Position numbers and translations under genes: made by a program. Shown here one piece after another: positions 54,788-63,596 of a DNA stretch of 64,000 nucleotides. The stretch is taken from positions 1 to 64,000 of the forward strand of contig JACKCP010000003.1 in NCBI GenBank assembly GCA_020633955.1, read 5' to 3'. The stretch's first letter is position 1; every line of letters starts with the position of its first letter. The notes below the pieces were generated by a model that saw nothing but the letters and a program-made list of their open reading frames with translations, was not told the origin of the DNA and ran no database searches. This DNA comes from Desulfobacteraceae bacterium (lineage in GTDB: Bacteria; Desulfobacterota; Desulfobacteria; Desulfobacterales; JACKCP01).

Positions 54788-56272
54788 ATGGAAACAGTTG
54801 TAACCGGTAAATTGATGATAACAATAATGCTGCCTGCCTTAGCTGCTCTGTGGATAATGTTTTTTTCCGGGAGACCTAATTTAAGGGATGCGGGTGCAAT
54901 AGTCGGTGCTGTTCTGACTTTTGGATCCATAGCGACTATGATTGCTCCTCAGATTATTTCAGGAGGTCATTATTCCTTTACCCTTTTTGAACTGGTCCCG
55001 GGTGTCAATGTATCTTTTTTCATTGACGGACTTGGACTAATGTTTGCGGGAACAGCCTCATTTCTGTGGATTCTTGCGGCAATCTACTGCATAGGGTACA
55101 TGAGAGGACTTTCAGAACATGCACAGACAAGATTTTATTTCTGCTATGCAGCTGCTGTGTGCGGTGCAATGGGTGCTGCTTTTTCAGCCAACCTTTTCAC
55201 CCTTTATCTTTTTTATGAAATAGTCTCAATAATTACTTACCCTCTTGTTGCCCATCATCAGGACAGGGAAGCTTACGAAGGTTCTAAAAAATACATAATT
55301 TATCTGATGTTTACATCAAAGGCATTTCTTCTTCCTGCCATGGCTCTTATTTACTGGCAGTGCGGAACTCTTGACTTTGCAACTTCAGGTATTGCAGAAG
55401 GAATATTTGCAGGCGATGCATCAAAAGCCCTTGTAATTGCAGTTTACTTCCTTTGTCTTTTTGGTTTTGCAAAGGCTGCTATCATGCCTTTCCACAACTG
55501 GCTTCCTTCAGCCATGGTTGCACCTACTCCTGTTTCAGCTCTTTTACATGCAGTTGTTGTTGTTAAAGTAGGTGTTTTTTCAATTTCAAGAGTTATGCTT
55601 TCAGTTTTCGGTGTTAATCTTTTATCCTCGCTTCATCTTGGGCTTATTACTGCATATATTGTTTCCTTTACAATTCTTGCAGCATCAATGATTGCTCTTT
55701 CAAAAACCGATCTGAAAGCAAGACTTGCATATTCTACAGTAAGTCAGCTGTCCTATATAATACTTGGTGTTGCAATGCTTACACCCAACTCGATTACAGG
55801 CGGCCTTATTCACATCACAAACCATGCTTTTTCAAAAATCACCCTGTTTTTCTGTGCAGGTGCAATTTATGTCGCAACAAAGAAAAAAGATATCAGAGAC
55901 ATGAAAGGTGTTGGCTATCAGATGCCTCTTACAATGGCTGCATTTGGTCTTGCATCTTTAAGCATGATAGGCGTTCCTCCGGTTTCAGGCTTTGTTACAA
56001 AATGGTTTCTCGCTCTTGGAACAATGGATATTAATAACATGATTCTACTCACAGTTCTCCTGGTGAGCTCATTTTTGAATGCCTGCTATTTTGCCCCGGT
56101 ATTTATCGGTTCCTTTTCAAGGATGCCCGAAACCAGTGCAAATCTGGAAAAATCTCCGCTTGTTGCAATGATGGTTGTTCCACTTTTCATTACAGCAGTG
56201 ATTTCAGTATGTATAGGTATATGGCCAGATCTTTTCCTTAAAATCATTAACCTTCTGGTGGATACAATATGA
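54788..56272 (+). CDS. Antiporter-like membrane subunit (NuoL/MrpD type) 1
   Basis: A 494-residue proton/cation channel subunit with about fourteen helices. Conserved features include LYLFYEIVSIITYPLVAHHQ with the membrane Glu, AAIMPFHNWLPSAMVAPTPV, LLHAVVVVKVGVFSISR with conserved His and Lys residues, and YSTVSQLSYIILGVAM. It lacks the long C-terminal lateral helix seen in NuoL. It is the first of four such subunits; proteins of this type in sulfate reducers are often labelled monovalent cation/H+ antiporter subunit D. Confidence 0.85.
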   Translation: METVVTGKLMITIMLPALAALWIMFFSGRPNLRDAGAIVGAVLTFGSIATMIAPQIISGGHYSFTLFELVPGVNVSFFIDGLGLMFAGTASFLWILAAIYCIGYMRGLSEHAQTRFYFCYAAAVCGAMGAAFSANLFTLYLFYEIVSIITYPLVAHHQDREAYEGSKKYIIYLMFTSKAFLLPAMALIYWQCGTLDFATSGIAEGIFAGDASKALVIAVYFLCLFGFAKAAIMPFHNWLPSAMVAPTPVSALLHAVVVVKVGVFSISRVMLSVFGVNLLSSLHLGLITAYIVSFTILAASMIALSKTDLKARLAYSTVSQLSYIILGVAMLTPNSITGGLIHITNHAFSKITLFFCAGAIYVATKKKDIRDMKGVGYQMPLTMAAFGLASLSMIGVPPVSGFVTKWFLALGTMDINNMILLTVLLVSSFLNACYFAPVFIGSFSRMPETSANLEKSPLVAMMVVPLFITAVISVCIGIWPDLFLKIINLLVDTI

Positions 56273-56544
56273 TGGGTAAATTTTTCGGTTTTTTACAGCA
56301 AAAATCCAGTATTTTAAAATGGTTGTTTTTTATCTTTCTTGCAGGGACAGTCTGTTTCGACTTTTTTGTTCCAAGACACGGGCACGGACATTTTTTCGGA
56401 GACTCAATCATTGGTTTCTGGGGATTCTTTGGACTTATCGGCTGTCTTGTAATGATAATTTTCTGCAAGGGGATAGCTCATTCTTTTCTCATGAAAGATG
56501 TTGATTATTACTGGGAAGATGAAGACGAAGGGATAGTGAGATGA
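56269..56544 (+). CDS. Small membrane protein between two antiporter subunits
   Basis: A 91-residue protein with two hydrophobic segments (WLFFIFLAGTVCFDFFV and FGLIGCLVMIIFCKGIA) and a charged acidic end (YYWEDEDEGIV). It overlaps both neighbours by four bases, so it is translated within the operon. No complex I subunit of this kind is known to me. It could be an accessory or an assembly factor. Function unassigned. Confidence 0.75.
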   Translation: MMGKFFGFLQQKSSILKWLFFIFLAGTVCFDFFVPRHGHGHFFGDSIIGFWGFFGLIGCLVMIIFCKGIAHSFLMKDVDYYWEDEDEGIVR

Positions 56545-58313
56545 CACAGGTTTCATTTTTAATGCATCCTGCATCGGTATTTTTCATTGCAGCTTTTTTT
56601 ATGCCCTGGCTTAAAAAAAACAATTTTATGAAGCCTGCTCTTGTACTGGTGCCAGTAATTGCAATTTTTCAGATTAATTTTCTTCCCCAGGAATTCGGGA
56701 ACGTAAATTATCTAGGACTGGATCTTATATTTGGCAGAGTAGATAAGCTTACTTACGTGTTTCTTAATGTTTTTACGCTAATGTCACTTATTGCCGGAAT
56801 TTACAGTTCATATGTAGATGAGTGGGAACAGCATACAGCAGCTCTTCTTTATGCAGGAAGCTCTCTTGGTGTTACCCTTGCAGGAGACTACCTGACACTT
56901 TTTGTCTTCTGGGAGCTTATGGCTTTTTCATCGGTTTTTCTTATCTGGTACAGAAAAAAGAGAAGATCACACAAGGCAGGTCTGAGATATCTTATTGTTC
57001 ATGCAACAGGCGGTCTTATTCTGCTTGCAGGAATTCTTATACGCCACAGCGAGGTGGGAAATTTTCTTTTTACTCCCATTGCACCTGAAACTGCAACATT
57101 TGGTGATTACCTCATAATGATTGGTTTCATGCTCAATGCCGCTGTTCCTCCGATTCATGCCTGGCTTGCAGATGCATACCCCGAAGCTTCGGTCATAGGT
57201 GCAGTATACATGTGCGCCTACACAACCAAAACAGCGGTTTATGTTCTGGCAAGAGGTTTTGCAGGTTTTGAGGCTCTTGTAATACTTGGTGCCGTAATGA
57301 CACTTTACGGTGTTTTTTACGCGGTAATTGAAAATGACGCCAGAAGGATTTTAGCCTATCACATTGTTTCCCAGGTCGGATACATGGTCTGTGCAGTTGG
57401 AATAGGAACAGCAATGGCGATAAACGGTGCATGTGCCCATGCATATGCTCATATCCTTTACAAGGCTCTTCTCTTCATGGGAGTTGGTTCAGTCCTTGAA
57501 ATGACAGGCAAATCAAAGCTTTCCGAGCTTGGAGGCCTTTATTCAAGAATGCCGATATCTCTTATACTTACAGTCATAGGGGGAATTGCAATTTCAGGTT
57601 TTCCTCTTACAAGCGGATTCATAAGTAAATCAATGATTATAACTGCTGCAGGTGATGATCACAGGATATTTATAATGCTGATGCTTTTACTTGCATCGGT
57701 TGGTACATTTCTTTCGGTTGGAATCAAGCTTCCCTATTTTATCTGGTTCCACAAGGAAAAGCCTTCTGTACCAGATGCAAAGGAAGCTCATCTTCCAATG
57801 ATAGGCGGAATGAGCATTGCTGCATTTTTCTGTATAATGATGGGATTTTATCCTGATTTTCTTTACAATATGCTTCCTTTTGAAGTGACCTATCATCCAT
57901 ATACAATGTATCATCTTTCCGAAACATTACAGATTATCGGCTTTACCGGACTCGGTTTTTACCTTATGAGGAAAAAGCTTGTTCCTGAAGATAAGCTTAA
58001 TCTTGATATTGACTGGATTTACAGAAAAGCTGCAAATCCTTTCAAAAAATTCTGCGGCGGTCCCCTGTCAAAGCTTAACGACATTGCGGGTGAAGTGTAC
58101 AGAACTGTTGGAACAAGGTCTGCCATTATGTTTGCAAAGGCAATGTCATGGTTTGACTGGAATGGAATAGACTATGTGATTGACGGAAGTGCAAAAGAGA
58201 CTCTAAACCTTGGCGACAGGGTAAGAATGCTTACAACAGGAAAAATTCAGCATTATATAGGGGCTGCTGTTATAGTCCTTTTTGCTGTCCTGATAATTAT
58301 TGTACTTGTTTAG
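56541..58313 (+). CDS. Antiporter-like membrane subunit (NuoL type) 2
   Basis: A 590-residue subunit. GDYLTLFVFWELMAFSSVFL, LNAAVPPIHAWLADAYPEAS, LAYHIVSQVGYMVCAVGIG and the channel helices are intact. The C-terminal part (IDWIYRKAANPF, then TTGKIQHYIGAAVIV) resembles the extended NuoL end, so this is the best NuoL candidate of the four. It overlaps the 91-residue gene by four bases. Confidence 0.85.
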   Translation: MTQVSFLMHPASVFFIAAFFMPWLKKNNFMKPALVLVPVIAIFQINFLPQEFGNVNYLGLDLIFGRVDKLTYVFLNVFTLMSLIAGIYSSYVDEWEQHTAALLYAGSSLGVTLAGDYLTLFVFWELMAFSSVFLIWYRKKRRSHKAGLRYLIVHATGGLILLAGILIRHSEVGNFLFTPIAPETATFGDYLIMIGFMLNAAVPPIHAWLADAYPEASVIGAVYMCAYTTKTAVYVLARGFAGFEALVILGAVMTLYGVFYAVIENDARRILAYHIVSQVGYMVCAVGIGTAMAINGACAHAYAHILYKALLFMGVGSVLEMTGKSKLSELGGLYSRMPISLILTVIGGIAISGFPLTSGFISKSMIITAAGDDHRIFIMLMLLLASVGTFLSVGIKLPYFIWFHKEKPSVPDAKEAHLPMIGGMSIAAFFCIMMGFYPDFLYNMLPFEVTYHPYTMYHLSETLQIIGFTGLGFYLMRKKLVPEDKLNLDIDWIYRKAANPFKKFCGGPLSKLNDIAGEVYRTVGTRSAIMFAKAMSWFDWNGIDYVIDGSAKETLNLGDRVRMLTTGKIQHYIGAAVIVLFAVLIIIVLV

Positions 58314-58350
58314 AAAATATAACCCTAAATTAATTTAACGGCTGATAAAT

Positions 58351-59925
58351 ATGGAACAGTTTTTAATTTTTGACAATGTTTCTTACCCGGTTTTATCGAT
58401 GCTTGTATTTACTCCTATTCTTGGAGCAATAGGGCTTTTTTTCATCAATTCACAGTATATGATGAAGATCTGGGGACTTTTTATTACGCTTCTTACAGCT
58501 GTAATTTCAATTCCTCTTTATACAAATTTCGATTCAACTACTGCAAAGTATCAATTTGCGGAAGTTTACAGGTGGTTTCCCACTATTAATTTGAATTATT
58601 CTGTTGGAATAGACGGAATAAGCATTCTTCTTGTAATTCTTACAACATTTGTAATGCCCCTTTGTATTCTCTGCTCATGGAACTACATAGACAAGCGTAT
58701 AAGAGAGTTTCTCTTTGCAATCCTTATAATGGAATCAGCAATGATAGGTGTTTTTATTTCATTAAACACTGTCTTGTTCTACATTTTCTGGGAAGCAATG
58801 CTTATTCCCATGTATCTTCTTATTGCAGTATGGGGAGGTCCTAGAAAAGATTATGCGTCAATCAAGTTCTTTTTGTATACTCTGATTGCAAGTGTTTTCC
58901 TCCTTGTTGCAATTATTGCACTCTACATAAATACAGGAACATTTTTCATCCCAGAGCTTATGGGAAGAAACTTTTCCTTTTCATTTCAGATATGGGTATT
59001 TCTTGCATGTGCTCTTGCCTTTGCGGTTAAAATTCCAATGTTTCCACTGCACACATGGCTTCCGGCAGCCCACGTTGAAGCGCCTACTGCAGGAAGTGTG
59101 ATTCTTGCATCGGTTCTCCTTAAAATGGGAGGATACGGTTTTATAAGATTCTGTCTTCCAATAACTCCTCTTGCAACTGAAGCCTGTGTTCCATATTTAA
59201 TTGCACTGTCTCTTGCATCAATAATTTTTGGTGGATACCTTGCATTAGGACAGAATGACATAAAAAAGCTTATAGCTTATTCAAGTGTCGGGCATATGGG
59301 ATTTGTAACACTTGGTATTTTTGTTTTAAACAGTGCAGGTATAAAAGGTGCAATGCTTCAGATGATAAATCACGGTATTACAACCGGAGCTCTTTTCATA
59401 TGCATAGGAATAATTTACGAAAGAACCCACAGCAGGGACATTAAAGTAAATTCCGCGCTTGGAATGTTTATGCCGGTTTATGTTACATTCCTTGGAATTT
59501 TTTCACTTTCATCACTTGCATTTCCAGGTACAAACAGTTTTGTGGGTGAATTTCTTGTTCTTTTAGGTGCTTTTTCAAAAAGTAAACTAGTTGGTGCTAT
59601 AGCAATACCAGGAGCTGTTCTTGCTGCCGCATACATGCTGAGACTTTTACAGAAAATGGTATGGGCTGACAGTGACGGACATAAACACGGAGACGGCAGT
59701 GAAAGAGGACTTTTTGATCTTGATTTAAGGGAAAAGCTGACTCTTGCTTTTTTAACTGTATTTGTTTTCTGGATCGGTCTTAATCCTGAACCTCTTTTGA
59801 ACATAATGGATGAAAGCATAAATCATCTTTTAATCCAATATAATGACGGAATAAGTCAGGCTGTTGAATCTTCAGAAGGCCTTCATCACGCGTTGAGAGC
59901 TTTTAAAGGTTTTATTGCCGGATGA
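58351..59925 (+). CDS. nuoM: NADH-quinone oxidoreductase subunit M
   Basis: A 524-residue antiporter-like subunit. YSVGIDGISILLVILTTFVM, FYIFWEAMLIPMYLLIAVWG, FPLHTWLPAAHVEAPTAGSV, ILASVLLKMGGYGFIRF and IAYSSVGHMGFVTLGIF are the NuoM signature. About 14 helices. It follows the NuoL-like gene by 37 bases. Confidence 0.95.
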   Translation: MEQFLIFDNVSYPVLSMLVFTPILGAIGLFFINSQYMMKIWGLFITLLTAVISIPLYTNFDSTTAKYQFAEVYRWFPTINLNYSVGIDGISILLVILTTFVMPLCILCSWNYIDKRIREFLFAILIMESAMIGVFISLNTVLFYIFWEAMLIPMYLLIAVWGGPRKDYASIKFFLYTLIASVFLLVAIIALYINTGTFFIPELMGRNFSFSFQIWVFLACALAFAVKIPMFPLHTWLPAAHVEAPTAGSVILASVLLKMGGYGFIRFCLPITPLATEACVPYLIALSLASIIFGGYLALGQNDIKKLIAYSSVGHMGFVTLGIFVLNSAGIKGAMLQMINHGITTGALFICIGIIYERTHSRDIKVNSALGMFMPVYVTFLGIFSLSSLAFPGTNSFVGEFLVLLGAFSKSKLVGAIAIPGAVLAAAYMLRLLQKMVWADSDGHKHGDGSERGLFDLDLREKLTLAFLTVFVFWIGLNPEPLLNIMDESINHLLIQYNDGISQAVESSEGLHHALRAFKGFIAG

Positions 59926-59968
59926 TTTTATCAATAAAAAATAAATTAATTAAACTGGATTATAAAAA

Positions 59969-61393
59969 ATGAATTTACTTTTATTTCTTCCTGAACTGGT
60001 CTTAATTTTAATGATTTTGTTCTTTTTCTTCGGTTCTCTTGGATCAAAGAAAAAACTTGCATCAGATAAATCAGCTGTTGCCTTTTCTCTTTTGGCCATA
60101 TTTGCAGCTTTAATATCCTTAAATGCAAGAGGAGAGCTTTTTTCAGGTTTTTACAGAATTGATCTATACTCACAGACCTTCAAGGTTTTAATTTTAAGTG
60201 CTTTTTTTCTGGTTCTTGTTCTTACAAAAGGAATTAAAAGCATAAAAAATGAAATAGCTCCGGAATATCTGATGTTTCTTGCAATAAGCACATTCGGACT
60301 TATCTGTCTTACAAGTGCTGCAGAACTTGTTACAATTATTCTCTGCCTTGAGATTTCATCCTTTTCGCTTTATATTGCAATCCCGTTCAGATCCGACAGA
60401 ACTACAAAAAAGCACTACGAAGCAGGACTTAAATATATTCTCTTTGGTGCTGTTTCAACTGCTGTGACTCTTTTTGGAATGAGCTATATTTTCGGACTTT
60501 GTCATACAACAATTTTAAAAGAGCTGTTTGCGGTTCTTCCTTCTGTTTTAAGTGAATCACCCGCTGGTCTAATTGGTTTTGTTCTTATGCTTACGGGTTT
60601 TTTCTTTAAACTTGCTCTTTTTCCAATGCATTTCTGGACTCCTGACATTTATGAAGGATCAGCAAATGAAACAGCTGCATATATTGCCACTCTTCCAAAG
60701 ATTGCCGGTCTTGCACTGATTATCAGATTTGTGGCTGTTTCAGGTGCTCAGTCAGGTGATATAATCCTGATTCTGACTGTTCTTGCAGCTCTTTCAATGA
60801 CTCTTGGAAATCTTTCAGCCCTTGTTCAGGAGGATATAAAAAGACTTGTAGCATATTCAACAATTGCCCATGCAGGCTATATTATGGTTGGTATTCTTAA
60901 TGCGGGATCAGATGGTTTTTCATCTTCAATATATTATATAGTCGGTTATGTTCTTATGAGCATTGCTTTGTTTTTTGTAATTTATAATCTTTCTGAAAAT
61001 GGGGAAAATCTGACACTTGACTCATTGAAGGGACTGAGCAAAAGATCTCCTTTCCTTGCATTTACCCTTGCACTTGCGGCATTTGGCATGGCAGGTATTC
61101 CTCCTACAGTGGGATTTACAACCAAATTTCTTGTTTTTACTTCCGCACTTTCAAAAGGCTATTATGCAATAGTTATAATTGGTGTTATAAACGCTGGAAT
61201 TTCAGCATTTTATTATCTGAAACTTGTAAGAGCAGCATATACAATGGGCGATGATACTGAAGAACAATTTGCCATTGGTTTTAAAAAGGCTGCATTTGCT
61301 GTTTTGATAAATATTGGTATTCTTGTAACCGGTGTTTATCCTGAACCAATTATTTCAAGAGCAGTTGAAGCCGTTAAATATATTTTTATATGA
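59969..61393 (+). CDS. nuoN: NADH-quinone oxidoreductase subunit N
   Basis: A 474-residue antiporter-like subunit. YLMFLAISTFGLICLTSAAE, LCLEISSFSLYIAIPFRSDR, LALFPMHFWTPDIYEGSANE and KRLVAYSTIAHAGYIMVGIL are diagnostic of NuoN. It ends the complex I operon. There is no nuoE, nuoF or nuoG in the window. Confidence 0.94.
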   Translation: MNLLLFLPELVLILMILFFFFGSLGSKKKLASDKSAVAFSLLAIFAALISLNARGELFSGFYRIDLYSQTFKVLILSAFFLVLVLTKGIKSIKNEIAPEYLMFLAISTFGLICLTSAAELVTIILCLEISSFSLYIAIPFRSDRTTKKHYEAGLKYILFGAVSTAVTLFGMSYIFGLCHTTILKELFAVLPSVLSESPAGLIGFVLMLTGFFFKLALFPMHFWTPDIYEGSANETAAYIATLPKIAGLALIIRFVAVSGAQSGDIILILTVLAALSMTLGNLSALVQEDIKRLVAYSTIAHAGYIMVGILNAGSDGFSSSIYYIVGYVLMSIALFFVIYNLSENGENLTLDSLKGLSKRSPFLAFTLALAAFGMAGIPPTVGFTTKFLVFTSALSKGYYAIVIIGVINAGISAFYYLKLVRAAYTMGDDTEEQFAIGFKKAAFAVLINIGILVTGVYPEPIISRAVEAVKYIFI

Positions 61394-61394
61394 T

Positions 61395-61634
61395 ATGAAA
61401 AAAATTTATTTCTATTATACACCCCTTTGTCCGAGGTCTTATTTATCCCTTAAAAATTTAAAAAAGGAAATAAAGGCTTCGGATTTGGAGGTTAGATGCA
61501 TTAAAAAGATTTTTTTTAAATTTGAGGATAATACTTATTTCCCTCCTGCTGTTGTTTATAAAAATCAAATTTTGTTCGGTTTTTATTTAACCAGAGATAA
61601 AATAAAAAAATTTATAAAGAATTTGTATGAATGA
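61395..61634 (+). CDS. Small thioredoxin/glutaredoxin-like protein
   Basis: A 79-residue protein starting MKKIYFYYTPLCPRSYLSL, which resembles a glutaredoxin-like fold with a CPRS active-site tetrad lacking the second Cys. ATG 61395 directly follows the nuoN stop; an earlier start at 61332 is inside nuoN. The length is at the lower end for the family. Role uncertain. Confidence 0.55.
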   Translation: MKKIYFYYTPLCPRSYLSLKNLKKEIKASDLEVRCIKKIFFKFEDNTYFPPAVVYKNQILFGFYLTRDKIKKFIKNLYE

Positions 61635-61821
61635 TCAAAAAGAAAAAAATAATTTATTGTTCAGGGCTTTAAAAAAAATGAACAATTTTAAAATTAAGCA
61701 TAACAGTGACTGTGTTGATCTAAATAAAACAAATCCAGGCTGGCAGGAATCGGAAAAAGATTACATAAAAAAACAAAGAGAGTGGCTAAATAAAGTAAAT
61801 AAAAAAAAAGATGATTTTTAA
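61627..61821 (+). CDS. 64-residue unknown protein
   Basis: A lysine-rich, apparently soluble 64-residue protein (RALKKMNNFKIKHNSDCVDL). It overlaps the neighbours by 8 and 11 bases. No recognised domain. It may be a real small gene because of the couplings, but low-complexity composition lowers confidence. Confidence 0.4.
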   Translation: MNDQKEKNNLLFRALKKMNNFKIKHNSDCVDLNKTNPGWQESEKDYIKKQREWLNKVNKKKDDF

Positions 61822-62755
61822 TCCGGAGTTTACCTATTACCCGTCTGATAAATTCTATAAAATCAGGGAAAAAATTATCAGATGGAAAAAATTTATAAGT
61901 TATTATGAAGATGATACTTATAAAATAACTGAAGTTAGAAAAAACGCACTCAAAGCTGCAAAATCCATTAAAAACAATATTCAAGGCGAAACTTTCAAAC
62001 TATCTGACTCTACACTTGAGTGGGTAAGGCAATGCAGTACTGATTCCAATATAAATATTTTATATATTCATGGAGGAGGATTTATTGCAGGTTCACTTGA
62101 CAATCATCGTCCTTTTGCAAAAATATTGTCAAGGGAGCTTAATGCAAATATCTTAATGATTGATTATCCCCTTGCCCCTGAAAATAAATATCCTGTTCAG
62201 CTTGTTAACACTATAGAAGCCTTCCGGTATATGAAAGATATTTCATCAGAAAATACCTTCAATGGTATTATCGGAGATTCAGCAGGCGGTAATATTGGTT
62301 TAAGTGCACTTTTATCAATAGCTAATGATAATTTGAATTACAGACCTGATTTTGGTATTTTTTTATCAGGTTTTTTTGATCTTTCTCTTTCCAGTGCTTC
62401 AATTGATTATAATAAAAAAAATGATTTTGTACTTAAACCTGATTTTCTTGAATTTTGTGCTGATTCCTATGCGGGATACACTAAGGATATGGTAAATCCT
62501 CTTATATCACCAGTTTATGGCGATTTTTCTCTATCCTGCGATCTTTTCTTCCAGGTAGGTTCATCAGAAATCCTCCTCGATGATTCAGTTAGATGTCATA
62601 AAATAGCTTTAAAAAACAATGTTAACTCTTATATTTCTATCTGGCCTGAGATGATGCATTCATTTCAGAGTTATTATCCTCATTTTCCTGAGAGTGTTTT
62701 CAGTGTTAAGGAAATTGGATATTTTATAAGGAAATGTATTTCCAAACCTGGTTGA
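61811..62755 (+). CDS. Alpha/beta hydrolase of the HSL family
   Basis: A 314-residue esterase/lipase-type hydrolase. The oxyanion motif ILYIHGGGFIAGSLDNHRP lies near residue 80, the nucleophile motif IIGDSAGGNIGLSALL near 155, and the acid-His end includes GSSEILLDD and MMHSFQSY. ATG 61811 lacks a clear ribosome site and overlaps the previous small gene by 11 bases, so translational coupling is likely. Substrate unknown; a lipid ester is plausible. Confidence 0.87.
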   Translation: MIFNPEFTYYPSDKFYKIREKIIRWKKFISYYEDDTYKITEVRKNALKAAKSIKNNIQGETFKLSDSTLEWVRQCSTDSNINILYIHGGGFIAGSLDNHRPFAKILSRELNANILMIDYPLAPENKYPVQLVNTIEAFRYMKDISSENTFNGIIGDSAGGNIGLSALLSIANDNLNYRPDFGIFLSGFFDLSLSSASIDYNKKNDFVLKPDFLEFCADSYAGYTKDMVNPLISPVYGDFSLSCDLFFQVGSSEILLDDSVRCHKIALKNNVNSYISIWPEMMHSFQSYYPHFPESVFSVKEIGYFIRKCISKPG

Positions 62756-62815
62756 CTTGAACTTTAGTTATGTAGTAAGAAATATTCAAATTTAACTGTA
62801 AGGAAGGAATTAGGA

Positions 62816-63202
62816 ATGGCTGAATTTGAAAAGATTTTTTCATCAGAAGTTTTAAATGAAATCTTTCCATCTGAGAAATCCGATGAATTTTTTGAAGCTC
62901 TTTTTGGCGACAGTGAAGAGGGTGCCTATGATATTTCCCTTAAGTTCAGGGAAAAAAAAGATAATGAACTGATTTTTGACTTCAGTTTGGATCAACGCCC
63001 TGGAAAATGTCTTGTATGCAGTCTGACTTACGGTTTGCCCAAAGTATTTGTGAAGCATCCCGTAATAAATATTAAAGAAGTAGTAAATAAAATAGCCAGT
63101 AAAATTGACAGTTCAAATTCCAGTCTTGAATGGGAAATTGGCAATACAATATCGGTAAGTCGAGAAAAACATCTTATTCCTTTACATCTCAAACTTAATT
63201 AG
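62816..63202 (+). CDS. Conserved hypothetical protein
   Basis: A 128-residue protein beginning EFEKIFSSEVLNEIFPSEKS and containing LFGDSEEGAYDISLKF and DQRPGKCLVCSLTYGLPKVF, with CLVC as a possible metal pair. Homologues appear in sulfate reducers under uninformative names, some of them clearly wrong eukaryotic labels. A GGAAGGA-type site precedes ATG. Function not assigned. Confidence 0.75.
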   Translation: MAEFEKIFSSEVLNEIFPSEKSDEFFEALFGDSEEGAYDISLKFREKKDNELIFDFSLDQRPGKCLVCSLTYGLPKVFVKHPVINIKEVVNKIASKIDSSNSSLEWEIGNTISVSREKHLIPLHLKLN

Positions 63203-63338
63203 TTGCTGAACGAAAACGGCCTTTTTTGTCCATTTCTGCGTCAGAATCAAAATTTAATCCTCAAAATACTAAATGTATCCTAAAGGTTAAATTTTTTATC
63301 TTCCTTGAACTGAACAAAAAATTCTCGTTTTCGGGCAA
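63203..63338. repeat. Dispersed repeat with flanking inverted ends, copy 2
   Basis: Outer ttgc and gcaa and inner cgaaaacg (63211-63218) and cgttttcg (63326-63333) flank the core gtcagaatcaaaatttaatc then ctcaaaatactaaat. The core matches copy 1 at 47645-47680, while the flanking arms differ in sequence but keep pairing. The rest of 63339-63540 is AT-rich without a gene. Confidence 0.5.
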
Positions 63339-63540
63339 TCACTAATTAATGATTAACTAAAAAATAGATTGTTGCTCAGTTAAAGGAAAACAAAAAAATA
63401 TTCCATTAATCCGAAAGTAGATAGAGTTTAAAATCCTTAAAAACCTCTCTTTTATGAGCAGGAAGGGAAATTTGATTAATGATTTTTACATTCACATGAA
63501 TTAAATATCTGCTTAATTTAACCGGAATTAATTTTAAATT

Positions 63541-63574
63541 AAAGCGGAGGATAAATAAGAATATCCTCCGCTTT
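63541..63574. terminator. Hairpin terminator between the hypothetical gene and mlaA
   Basis: aaagcggaggata (63541-63553) and tatcctccgcttt (63562-63574) form a perfect 13-base stem with an eight-base loop. A T-rich tail follows on the plus strand and an A/T-rich one on the minus strand, so it can serve both directions. Confidence 0.8.
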
Positions 63575-63596
63575 GATTTTTATGAAAATTCCCTGT

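Noticed and set aside
49849..61393. Claim that the organism lacks the NADH-oxidising module
   Set aside because: Only this window is visible; nuoEFG could lie elsewhere. The statement is limited to the operon.
62816..63202. Homeobox-type name carried by some homologues
   Set aside because: The protein has no homeodomain, and the label is an annotation error in my judgement.
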